Shown here in pieces: positions 30,374-38,230 of a DNA stretch of 42,431 nt. Made by a program: the position numbers and the translations under genes. Under the pieces are notes generated by a model that made no database searches, had not been told where the DNA came from, and saw nothing but the letters and a program-made list of their open reading frames with translations. Source of the stretch: an uncultured Bacteroidia bacterium (GTDB lineage Bacteria; Bacteroidota; Bacteroidia; Bacteroidales; F082); contig CADAFC010000006.1 in NCBI GenBank assembly GCA_902787095.1, positions 1 through 42,431 of the forward strand. Direction: 5' to 3'. Every line of letters starts with the position of its first letter. Position 1 is the first letter of the stretch.

Positions 30374-30457
30374 GCCCAGGTGGTGAAATTGGTAGACACG
30401 CTACTTTGAGGGGGTAGTGACGATTGCGTCGTGCAAGTTCGACTCTTGTCCTGGGCA
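30374..30457 (+). tRNA. tRNA-Leu (anticodon GAG)
   Basis: An 84-nt class II tRNA: acceptor GCCCAGG pairs with CCTGGGC, discriminator A, anticodon loop TTGAGGG with GAG at 30408-30410, and a long variable arm. CCA is not encoded. Confidence 0.92.
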
Positions 30458-30486
30458 CTCAAGGAATCCAAGAAATTCCACCCAAA

Positions 30487-30570
30487 GCCCATGTGGTGAA
30501 ATTGGTAAACACGCTACATTCAGGGTGTAGTGAGCGGACGCTCTTGGAAGTTCGAGTCTTCTCATGGGCA
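30487..30570 (+). tRNA. tRNA-Leu (anticodon CAG)
   Basis: An 84-nt class II tRNA: acceptor GCCCATG pairs with CATGGGC, discriminator A, anticodon loop TTCAGGG with CAG at 30521-30523. It lies 29 bp after tRNA-Leu(GAG), probably in the same transcript. Confidence 0.92.
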
Positions 30571-30576
30571 CGATAT

Positions 30577-30613
30577 AAAAAATAACCGGTTCTTGCGACC
30601 GGTTATTTTTTTT
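30577..30613. terminator. Bidirectional terminator after the tRNA-Leu pair
   Basis: AAAAAATAACCGGT pairs with ACCGGTTATTTTTT around the loop TCTTGCG, with T-runs on both strands. It also faces the end of the C10 protease gene. Confidence 0.88.
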
Positions 30614-30702
30614 AGCCATTAGCCATTAGCCAATAGCCATTAGCGCTGTTCTTCCTAATGGCTAATGGCTAACGGCTAATGGCTAATAGCTAACGGCTAA
30701 TT
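30612..30702. repeat. Inverted heptanucleotide array (TTAGCCA / TGGCTAA)
   Basis: About four units of TTAGCCA on the left and six of GGCTAAT (with TAACGGC and TAATAGC variants) on the right face each other around GCGCTGTTCTTCC. The right arm covers the last codons and the stop codon of the C10 protease. Confidence 0.85.
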
Positions 30703-33700
30703 TCTGTGTTCGTACGTTGTTGCCTGTCAGCCTGAAGATGTAGACACATCTGGGCAGTCCTGAAATGTCAATCGACTGATTGTCAACGATTTCCTGACGC
30801 ATCACCAGACGTCCCGTCACATCGTAAACTTGCAGCAGACCGCTGCCATTCACAATGATTTCATTGCCATTTTGGTAAACGAATGTCTCTGACTCGGTCA
30901 CTTCGCCTGTCGAAGTGGCATTCAGCCTCACGACAAATCTCGCCTCGCTGTCGCTCGGCGAGCCAACGAACGTATATTCTTCTTCCTCAAGCATATCAAC
31001 ATCCTCACCTGTGATTTTGTCAATGAGATGCAGATAATCGAAATCGCCGTCAGCATTGATGACAATGGTGTAATGACCCAATGTCTTCGCCTCAAAACCG
31101 AGGTTTATAACGTCGGTGCCATCATTCATATCAGCGATAGCAAAGCTTTCGCCGTCGTTAATCACATAAAGCATCGGGATGTCGGCGTTTTTGTGCTCTA
31201 TCTTATTCAAGCCATGGCCTTTTTTGAAGAAAACATACGCAGCGTCAGAATATTCAGCGTCGCTGACAGTGATGGCAATGCTTTTTTCCATGTTTTTTCC
31301 GGCAGGGTCAACATAGCCTGTGGTGACGTCGCTCATTGTCAGAGTCTGTCCGTCGGCTTTCGGTTGGGCTTGAACCAAGATGCCTTCGAGTGGTTTTATC
31401 GGGGTCCCGTTGTCGATGCCTGCCACCCATCCGCCGGCAGTGGAGAGGGTGTAGAATCCGTCCTGAAGGTAAGTGTTCGGAATCGCGCCGTACACATTGC
31501 CTTTGTCACCTTTATATATATTATGCGAATACGGGTTTCCGATAAGGTGGAAGCCTGCGAGATTTCCCGCTGAAGCGGTGTATGAAAGCTCATAATCCAC
31601 ATCGCCGACATTCAAGTCTCCGTGGAATAGCAGTGCCTGACTGTCGTTTTTGCGATAGAGATAACCGCGTCCGTTTTCGAGGGAAGAGAATTCATTGCCG
31701 CTGTCTTTGCAGTTCTCCCATGTTGTCGTTGCCTCGTTATATCTGTAAACGTTGTTTGTCGCGCTTGTCAGGTAGAGGATGTCTGGGAAACCTACCTCGT
31801 TGACCGCTGAGGATATGGCGTGCCAGCCGTTGTCGGGCGATGTCGTCCATTGTGTAATGTTTTTATTAAGATAGGCCTGGACGCCGGTGTTGTTTTGTAT
31901 GAGCTGTCCGCCTTCGACGATGGCTATTCTCCCGCTCTCATTTTCTGTGATGGCCCCTGATACTGTAAGGGTTGAATTGGAAAGGATATACAGGTCGGTG
32001 TATCGGTCGATGGTGAGCGTGTTGACGGCGGCGTCTTCGTCAAGTTCAACTACCGCTTTGATGGTCACATCAGACGAAACGTCGGGTTTTACCTTTGAGA
32101 TCCAGTTGTCAGCGACGCTCCATTTGTTGTCGGTGGCTGCCGTGAAATAGTATTTTACCGTTCCAGAGCTTAAGTCGACAGTGTATGTGTCGCTGTAATT
32201 GCTGCTGATGTCGGTCTTTTCGTAGAGCACCTTGTCGTCGGTGGTCATGATGAAAAACTGTGCCAGCTCTTCGTACAGGCCTTGGATCCATGAGAGGCTG
32301 ATGATGCTCCCGTCCGCCACTTTCCTTGTGAAACTGGCGTTAAAGCCGTCTGTTAAGGTCAGATGTTCGGTCAAAGAATTGGCGTATGTCACTGACAAAT
32401 AGTTGGAGAACCAGCCGGAGCCGTATTGGTCCTGAAGCTCAAAAACGATTTCACATAACGTGGATGCGTCGGCGAACTGAGCCACCAGGTCGCGTTGATA
32501 CTCTGCTTTGAAAGAGTATTCGGCATCAGCCGAGACGATCAAGCCGTTTTCGGTCCAGTACATGAAGTCATAGCCGGCGTTTGGCGTTGCGGTTACCGTC
32601 ACCTCAGTGCCGTTGGAGTAGGGGCTGGTGTCTGATATCGAGACGGTGCCGTATGTGGCGTCGTTTGATGTGGCAGTGATGGCGTAACTCGTTGTTACTG
32701 TTTCATTATTAGGACGGAGATAGAAGATGCCCAAGTTGCGTTTGTTGAATCTATATGAGCCGGGGTTCAATGCGCTGATTGGGAAATAGTTGTTGTTGCT
32801 GCCTTTCCAACCCCAGTTGAAATGCAGATTGTCGTTGGCGTCATATCCGTCGCACACGAAAGCGTGGCCGCCTTTCCCGTTGACATCGTTTCCTGTATAA
32901 TAGACAGGACATGCAGGATGCGAGTCGAGGCTGGCTTTGACTTTTTTAAGCCATATCTCATCGGTGTAATGCTGTCTGTAGTCATAGCTGGCGCATGTGT
33001 ATGAGAAATAGTCTTGCATGGCTTGTGGGACCAACAGAGAGTTGGCTCCTGAGTCGTTTGGGCCGTAATCCATATCAACGGCGACGCCGCAATGATACAA
33101 TAATGTGGCTACTGCATCGGTTTGCTCGGCTGATGATGTTGAGCTTAAGGCGTCAGGCATCTGTGCCCACTGGTATGTGGTCTCACCGAAATTGGCCGAT
33201 ATTGTTCCATAGGTGCCGTGGACGTATGAGTGTTCTCCAGTGCCATGTACCGGGTATCCCCAATATCTCATGATTTGCCCCATGGCGGTCGCCACACAAC
33301 CTGTGATAGCCTGAACGTTGTTCGCGTCTTTCGGACAAGAAGCGTTATAATAAGGGCTTTGTCCCCATGTGCTCGTCAACAATGGCGACACCGATTGGGC
33401 ATCTCTGTTATCGTTAGTTCTTCCTGTGGTTTTCACCAACTCCCATTGACGTATCGTCTTCTCGTCTTTATATGTCTCATGTTCGATGCCGTATTGTATT
33501 TCCTCAACGAAATCGTTAAGATAATCTTGCATCTGGATCGGCAAATCGTCTGTAACAAATTGACCCTCAGTGGAATAGCCGAGAATAGGGGTGGCACAGT
33601 CATCGGCTGCCACTATGACAAATCCGTTCTCGGTGTTGAAGACGTAAAACGCGTCGTTGCCGTCACTCGTTTTATATGAGGTGACGAGCTCCAAGCCGTT

Positions 33701-33841
33701 GACGTCGACGTTTTTCATCTCTGTCGAGGCTTGCAGGAACTTGGCGCCGATGTTTTTTGCGGTTTCCTTGTCAACGGGATTACCATTTAAAACAATATGA
33801 ATGCCAAATAAAACCGCAATAAGTAGCAGTAATCTTTTCAT
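30683..33841 (-). CDS. C10 family (streptopain-like) cysteine protease with type IX sorting domain
   Basis: A 1052-residue secreted protease. Signal peptide at 1-20 (MKRLLLLIAVLFGIHIVLNG), then a Spi-type propeptide (about 22-140) with FYVFNTENGFVIVAADDCAT and ILGYSTEGQF. The catalytic domain holds the nucleophile in QAITGCVATAMGQIMRYWGY (Cys182) and the histidine in GKGGHAFVCDGYD (His326), followed by LHFNWGWKGSNNNYFPIS. A repeat-type domain follows (YAITATSNDATYGTVSISD, then VTVTATPNAGYDFMYWTENG), a long beta-rich middle, and a C-terminal type A T9SS-like domain (LQVYDVTGRLVMRQEI, then ISGLPRCVYIFRLTG). P. gingivalis PrtT is a relative from family knowledge. The last residues (KLAVSY) and stop codon are encoded by a heptanucleotide array. 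The start is 33841 or 33847. Confidence 0.9.
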   Translation of the reverse strand: MKRLLLLIAVLFGIHIVLNGNPVDKETAKNIGAKFLQASTEMKNVDVNGLELVTSYKTSDGNDAFYVFNTENGFVIVAADDCATPILGYSTEGQFVTDDLPIQMQDYLNDFVEEIQYGIEHETYKDEKTIRQWELVKTTGRTNDNRDAQSVSPLLTSTWGQSPYYNASCPKDANNVQAITGCVATAMGQIMRYWGYPVHGTGEHSYVHGTYGTISANFGETTYQWAQMPDALSSTSSAEQTDAVATLLYHCGVAVDMDYGPNDSGANSLLVPQAMQDYFSYTCASYDYRQHYTDEIWLKKVKASLDSHPACPVYYTGNDVNGKGGHAFVCDGYDANDNLHFNWGWKGSNNNYFPISALNPGSYRFNKRNLGIFYLRPNNETVTTSYAITATSNDATYGTVSISDTSPYSNGTEVTVTATPNAGYDFMYWTENGLIVSADAEYSFKAEYQRDLVAQFADASTLCEIVFELQDQYGSGWFSNYLSVTYANSLTEHLTLTDGFNASFTRKVADGSIISLSWIQGLYEELAQFFIMTTDDKVLYEKTDISSNYSDTYTVDLSSGTVKYYFTAATDNKWSVADNWISKVKPDVSSDVTIKAVVELDEDAAVNTLTIDRYTDLYILSNSTLTVSGAITENESGRIAIVEGGQLIQNNTGVQAYLNKNITQWTTSPDNGWHAISSAVNEVGFPDILYLTSATNNVYRYNEATTTWENCKDSGNEFSSLENGRGYLYRKNDSQALLFHGDLNVGDVDYELSYTASAGNLAGFHLIGNPYSHNIYKGDKGNVYGAIPNTYLQDGFYTLSTAGGWVAGIDNGTPIKPLEGILVQAQPKADGQTLTMSDVTTGYVDPAGKNMEKSIAITVSDAEYSDAAYVFFKKGHGLNKIEHKNADIPMLYVINDGESFAIADMNDGTDVINLGFEAKTLGHYTIVINADGDFDYLHLIDKITGEDVDMLEEEEYTFVGSPSDSEARFVVRLNATSTGEVTESETFVYQNGNEIIVNGSGLLQVYDVTGRLVMRQEIVDNQSIDISGLPRCVYIFRLTGNNVRTQKLAVSY

Positions 33842-33857
33842 TTGCATAATGATTAAC

Positions 33858-33966
33858 ACGTCATTTCGAGCGAAGTCGAGACCTGAGCTTGCGAAAGCAT
33901 ACACCTAGGTGAATGCTCGTGCTTCGCTCGGGTCTCCGTTCCGCTTCGTTGCGCTCGAAATGACGT
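33858..33966. repeat. REP-like element, complete palindromic copy
   Basis: ACGTCATTTCGAGCGAAG at the left faces TTGCGCTCGAAATGACGT at the right, with the central palindrome CACCTAGGTG. At about 109 bp it is the most complete member and would fold into one long hairpin. It lies between the C10 protease start and the S9 peptidase end. Confidence 0.8.
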
Positions 33967-33980
33967 GGTGTGTGTTATCT

Positions 33981-36053
33981 TTATTTCAGATATGTATCAA
34001 GCCAGTTCTTAAACCTTCTCTGCCACAGGATTCCGTTCTGCGGTTTCAGCACCCAGTGATTCTCATCCGGGAAGTAGAGGAACTCTGCAGGGATGCCGCG
34101 CAAGACCGCCGCATTGTAAGCCTGCATGCCTTGGGTGTAAGAGATTCTGTAGTCCAAACCGCCATGGATGACCATGATAGGCGCAGTCCATTTGTCGACA
34201 AACAAGTGCGGTGAGTTGGAATATGACCACTGAACCACAGGGTTGTCCTTGTCCCAATATGGTCCGCCGAGATCCCAGTTCACAAACCACATCTCCTCGG
34301 TCTCAAGGTATTGTGCGTCGAGGTTAAACATGCCGTCGTGGGCGATGAGGGCCTTGAAACGTCCGTCGTGATGACCTGCGAGCCAGAACACCGAGAAGCC
34401 GCCGAAACTGGCGCCGACAGCGCCGAGTCTGTTTTCATCGACAAACGGCTCTTTTGCCAAGGCGTCGATGGCTGAGAGGTAGTCTCTCATGCACTGTCCG
34501 CCGTAGTCGCCGCTGATTTCCTCGTTCCATTCCTGACCGAAACCAGGCAAGCCGCGTCTGTTAGGAGCCACCACGATGTAGCCGTTGGCTGCCATCTGCT
34601 GGAAGTTCCAACGATATGACCAGAACTGGCTCACTGTGCTTTGAGGACCGCCTTCGCAATAGAGAATGGTAGGATATTGCTTGTTTTTATCGAAATGCGG
34701 AGGGTAGATGACCCATGTCAGCATCATCTTGTCGTCGGTGGTCTTGATCCATCTCTCTTCGACTTCAGCTGTCGTCAACTGCTTGAAAATGTTATCGTTA
34801 ACGTGTGTTAAGACTTTGAAGTCGCCATTGTTTGGGTTGACGCTGTAAAGCTCTGTCGGGTGTTTCATCGACTGCTGTCCGCCTATGAGTCTGTCGCCTG
34901 CCACTGCCAACGACACGAAGTTGTGCATGCCGCTTGTGATCTGGCGGATATGGCTTGTGTTGAGGTCGAGCTCGTATATCTGGTCGGTTGCCTTGGTGTC
35001 GCTGATGAAATAAATCTTTGTTGCGTCGTCCGACCATGTCAGGTTTGTAGAGTTTTGGTCGAATGCGACGCTGTAGTCTGTTTTCTCGCCGGTGCTGAGG
35101 TTCATAACGTAAAGACGTTGTTTGTCAGCCTCATAGCCGTCGCGTTCCATGCTCTCCCAAGCCATCATGTTGCCTTTCGGGGCCACTGAGAGGTTGAGGT
35201 CGTAACCCATCATGCCTTCGGTGATGTTGGCGGTCATGTCGGCGGCGATGCTGTATCTGTAGATGTCAGTGTTTGTTGAGGTTGCGTAGTCTTTGCCTTC
35301 TTTTTTGCGGCAGCAGTAGAGTATGGCGCTGTCGTCTTCGGTCCAAGCCACTTGTTCCATGCCGCCCCAAGGTCTCACTGGGGATTCCCAAGGCTCGCCT
35401 TTAAGGATGTCGTGGCCTTTTTTCACCATTCCTTCCCCGATTTTCGCCACGAAGAGATGGCTGTAGGTGTCAACCCACTGGTCCCAATGACGGTACATCA
35501 GGTCGTTGTTGATTCTTCCCGACGAAAGAGGGAGGTCAGGGTAGATGTCGGCGACGGTCTCTTTCATCTTCACCTCGGCGGAATATACGATGCGCTGGCC
35601 GTCGTTGCTGTATTTGAAACCAGTGATACCGTCTTGAATATCAGTGATTTGCTTGCGTTCTTTTCCGTTGATGTTCATCTCCCAGAGCTGCATGTCGCCC
35701 GATGCTGCCGTCATGTAGGCGATGGTGCCGTGAGGCGTAAACACAGGGCTGTACTCGCTGAAATCGCCTTTGGTGAGGCATTTCACGTTCTTGCCGTCGA
35801 TGTCCATGATGTAAATCCTTGAAAAACTCTTGTTTTCATCGACATAGTAATCAGAGACGTTGTAAACGACCTTCTGGGCGTCAGGCGACACCGAGAATTC
35901 GCCGATACGCCCCATGCTCCAAAGCACTTCAGGAGTCTGGATGTCGGATGTGAGTTTGAGTTTTTCGCGAACAGGAGCCTTTTGCTTCGAGTTGTCGCCG
36001 CATGACTGTAACAATAACAGTATCAATGCGATAGGTAATAGTAATCTTTTCAT
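33981..36053 (-). CDS. S9 family peptidase (dipeptidyl-peptidase-like), lipoprotein
   Basis: A 690-residue exported prolyl-oligopeptidase-family enzyme. The leader MKRLLLPIALILLLLQSC is a lipobox type with Cys18. Residues 40-420 form a WD40-like beta propeller with repeated strands such as GRIGEFSVSPDAQKVVYNVS and TGFKYSNDGQRIVYSA. The alpha/beta hydrolase domain has the nucleophile elbow LGAVGASFGGFSVFW (Ser549), Asp634 in IHGGLDYRIS and His666 in FPDENHWV. The closest well-known type is the DPP5-like/acylaminoacyl peptidase group; the exact specificity cannot be told. It is likely periplasmic or outer-membrane bound. It is divergent from the PNGase gene through interlocked promoters. Confidence 0.92.
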   Translation of the reverse strand: MKRLLLPIALILLLLQSCGDNSKQKAPVREKLKLTSDIQTPEVLWSMGRIGEFSVSPDAQKVVYNVSDYYVDENKSFSRIYIMDIDGKNVKCLTKGDFSEYSPVFTPHGTIAYMTAASGDMQLWEMNINGKERKQITDIQDGITGFKYSNDGQRIVYSAEVKMKETVADIYPDLPLSSGRINNDLMYRHWDQWVDTYSHLFVAKIGEGMVKKGHDILKGEPWESPVRPWGGMEQVAWTEDDSAILYCCRKKEGKDYATSTNTDIYRYSIAADMTANITEGMMGYDLNLSVAPKGNMMAWESMERDGYEADKQRLYVMNLSTGEKTDYSVAFDQNSTNLTWSDDATKIYFISDTKATDQIYELDLNTSHIRQITSGMHNFVSLAVAGDRLIGGQQSMKHPTELYSVNPNNGDFKVLTHVNDNIFKQLTTAEVEERWIKTTDDKMMLTWVIYPPHFDKNKQYPTILYCEGGPQSTVSQFWSYRWNFQQMAANGYIVVAPNRRGLPGFGQEWNEEISGDYGGQCMRDYLSAIDALAKEPFVDENRLGAVGASFGGFSVFWLAGHHDGRFKALIAHDGMFNLDAQYLETEEMWFVNWDLGGPYWDKDNPVVQWSYSNSPHLFVDKWTAPIMVIHGGLDYRISYTQGMQAYNAAVLRGIPAEFLYFPDENHWVLKPQNGILWQRRFKNWLDTYLK

Positions 36054-36082
36054 ATCAATTAAAATTTAATTTTCGAATTAGT

Positions 36083-36118
36083 TTTGCAAATGTACAAGAT
36101 TATTTTTAACTTTGCAAA
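36083..36118. promoter_or_regulatory. Interlocked divergent promoters of the S9 peptidase and PNGase genes
   Basis: Plus strand: TTTG (36083-36086), 20 bp, TAACTTTG (36107-36114). Minus strand: TTTG (36115-36118), 20 bp, TACATTTG (36087-36094). Each TTTGCAAA supplies the -33 box of one promoter and the end of the -7 box of the other. Confidence 0.7.
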
Positions 36119-36128
36119 AAATTTTGCT

Positions 36129-37814
36129 ATGAAACACATATTATTAATATTAGCCATCTTTGCGTCGATGATGGTTTCGGCGCAGCAACGCCTTGTGTAT
36201 CAGTCATATATGCTCGGCTCCGACAGCGGCGACACCACCTTCCGTGAAGTCCTGCGTTATAAAAACCAATTGAAAATAAATGATATTCAAGAGTTTGAAG
36301 GCGAACTGATTCAAGGATTGTCGACAGATTACACTTTCGTGGATTATGACGCCGATTCGGCTTATTTCCAAATGAATTATCAGGATGGCGAATCGTATTT
36401 TTATGCTTATCCATTGAAAACCAATGATATAGAGTTCGAAGAAATCGGCTCGGAGAAGGTTAAAGGCTACAATTGTAAAAAATATAAGACGTCAATAAAC
36501 TCAAACACGATAGAGGTCTGGATGACGGAAAGCCTTGGCTATGATGCATCTCCGGTGACATCACGCGGCTATCTGAAAGGCGTGATGGTGCGTCAGGCGA
36601 TAAACGGCAACCGCATCATGGACCTTAAGTCGGTTAAGAAAGACAAGAAGCTAAAGAAAAGCTTAATCCCTGATAATCTTGGAGTTAGGAAGAGTGGGAG
36701 AGAGCTTAACAACATAAAGAAGGAGAAGCTGATTATCCGCACCAAGATTTTCGATGACGACCAGATTCATTTCGTGAAGATGGACAAATTCCAGGGCGAA
36801 ATCCCGTTCGACACAGTGATTCATTTCTCATGGGGGACGATTATTCTGAAACGTGTGAATCTGCCTGTTTTGCCTGAGCATTACCAGATTTTTGCAGAGC
36901 TTCACCAGCGCTCCAACGGCGACGCTTACGACCGCTCGGGCTCAGTCTTCGTCATCCCGATGGACAGGAAGCTTTCGTTGTGCAATGCTTTAATCGACAG
37001 CATTGAAGTCATTCCTTGTCAATTGGATAAAAATGGCAATAAATATCAAGGTATACGCCTTGAAGACGACTACATGCCTGTTGTCGAGCTGATGCGTTTC
37101 TTCACTCCGTTTGGCGTGAATCATTTCAACGACAGGGTGCAGCTCGACGGTCTGGAATGGGCTGACGAGGCATATTACAAGATGGAGGTTTCGGAGCTTT
37201 CCGACCGTCTCCAGGGTGATGTCCTGATAGGCGCTTTCATCGGCAACTACGACGGTGGAGGACATAAGGTTTCATTGGATTTGGTGGCATATCCGCAGGA
37301 TTACGACGGCGATGTGTCGAAAAACAGCCGTTGGAGTATGCCATTGTTCAACACCTGCAACGTGATGGAGATGTCGGGGCAAAACTACGGCAGGTTGTTC
37401 CAGACCGACAGTCTTACGGTAGAGTTTGACATCCCTGAAGGCGTTGAGAATCTGAAGCTTAGGTACATCACCACTGGTCATGGCGGCTGGGATGGAGGCG
37501 ACGAGTTCAACCCGAAGGAAAACACCATCATCATTGACGGTGAGAAGGTGCTCAGATACACTCCATGGCGTTGTGACTGTGCCACTTACCGTGAGTTGAA
37601 CCCTGTGTCGGGCAATTTCTGGAATGGAGTGTCATCGTCCGACCTGTCGCGTTCGGGCTGGTGTCCGGGTACGGCGACCAATCCGGTTTATTTCGACTTA
37701 AGTGACTTGAAGCCGGGGCATCACACGATAACAGTGGCCATCCCGCAAGGAGAAGACGAGGGCGGCAGTTTCAGCCATTGGATGGTGAGCGGGGTGCTGG
37801 TGGGAAAAAAATGA
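36129..37814 (+). CDS. PNGase F-like peptide-N-glycosidase, exported
   Basis: A 561-residue exported enzyme. PNGase F hydrolyses the glycosylamine bond between N-glycan GlcNAc and asparagine. Signal peptide MKHILLILAIFASMMVSAQQ. An N-terminal region (about 20-225) with GSEKVKGYNCKKYKTSI and IEVWMTESLGYDASPVT resembles a GLPGLI-type or bowl-like accessory domain. The catalytic beta-sandwich pair follows: AYDRSGSVFVIP aligns by family memory with the catalytic Asp60 region (here Asp268), and GGWDGGDEFNPKENTIIIDG with the Glu206 region (here Glu459). Further blocks are PWRCDCATYRELNPVSGNF, SSSDLSRSGWCPGTATNPVY and SFSHWMVSGVLVG. Target host or dietary glycoproteins are likely. It stands alone under its own promoter. 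Confidence 0.9.
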   Translation: MKHILLILAIFASMMVSAQQRLVYQSYMLGSDSGDTTFREVLRYKNQLKINDIQEFEGELIQGLSTDYTFVDYDADSAYFQMNYQDGESYFYAYPLKTNDIEFEEIGSEKVKGYNCKKYKTSINSNTIEVWMTESLGYDASPVTSRGYLKGVMVRQAINGNRIMDLKSVKKDKKLKKSLIPDNLGVRKSGRELNNIKKEKLIIRTKIFDDDQIHFVKMDKFQGEIPFDTVIHFSWGTIILKRVNLPVLPEHYQIFAELHQRSNGDAYDRSGSVFVIPMDRKLSLCNALIDSIEVIPCQLDKNGNKYQGIRLEDDYMPVVELMRFFTPFGVNHFNDRVQLDGLEWADEAYYKMEVSELSDRLQGDVLIGAFIGNYDGGGHKVSLDLVAYPQDYDGDVSKNSRWSMPLFNTCNVMEMSGQNYGRLFQTDSLTVEFDIPEGVENLKLRYITTGHGGWDGGDEFNPKENTIIIDGEKVLRYTPWRCDCATYRELNPVSGNFWNGVSSSDLSRSGWCPGTATNPVYFDLSDLKPGHHTITVAIPQGEDEGGSFSHWMVSGVLVGKK

Positions 37815-37822
37815 AAATAATT

Positions 37823-37852
37823 TTTGAAGAAACGAAAAAATCGTTATTTTTG
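37823..37852 (+). promoter_or_regulatory. Orphan promoter TTTG-N18-TATTTTTG
   Basis: TTTG (37823-37826) and TATTTTTG (37845-37852) precede 380 bp with no reading frame longer than about ten codons, so it may drive a non-coding RNA. A hairpin ATTACCA-GATTT-TGGTAAT (37867-37885) follows near the expected start, with a second TGGTAAT at 37893-37899 offering an alternative pairing. Confidence 0.5.
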
Positions 37853-37966
37853 CACCGAACTTAAGCATTACCAGATTTTGGTAATTGGTTTTTGGTAATT
37901 GTGTGTAAAAATGATATAACATCATGTAGAGAGAAACACAGACATATAAAAAAATAGCGTTTTTGC

Positions 37967-38101
37967 TATTCCTTGAATCTCAATTTCCACAAAGTCTTAA
38001 CGGCAAAACCAATCAATGGGGAGTTCACTAGTAACATTGATTTAATCCTTAGAAACCTCACCGCAACGATATGGTGAAAAAATAGTGTTTGTCAAGGAAT
38101 A
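37967..38101 (+). ncRNA. Candidate multibranched structured RNA upstream of the helicase gene
   Basis: A closing stem TATTCCTTGA (37967-37976) with TCAAGGAATA (38092-38101) encloses two hairpins: AATCAATG (38011-38018) with CATTGATT (38035-38042), and TCACC (38058-38062) with GGTGA (38073-38077). Near-direct repeats AAAAAATAGCGTTT and AAAAAATAGTGTTT lie just outside and inside the closing stem. No known family was recognised. The 416-bp gene-free stretch 37815-38230 holds this, the orphan promoter and the helicase -7 box. The strand is inferred. Confidence 0.35.
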
Positions 38102-38206
38102 AATTGTAAAATTATTTTCACAAAATTTATTAAACTTCTAAGCTGATAAGCTACTAAGCTATGAAAATGAAATGTTAAAAATTTTTAACAATTTATTTCT
38201 TTTTTG

Positions 38207-38214
38207 TATATTTG
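38207..38214 (+). promoter_or_regulatory. -7 box TATATTTG for the helicase gene
   Basis: It matches TAnnTTTG, followed by GCAG. It ends 16 bp before the ATG at 38231, which shows that an in-frame TTG at 38204 is not the start. Confidence 0.5.
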
Positions 38215-38230
38215 CAGCTTTGACAGTGTC

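Noticed and set aside
30614-30702. Tandem repeat as a mobile element end
   Set aside because: The 7-bp units lack flanking duplications or a transposase; slippage explains the pattern better.
33842-33904. N-terminal extension of the C10 protease
   Set aside because: It reads through the REP-like palindrome; the signal peptide begins at 33841 or 33847.
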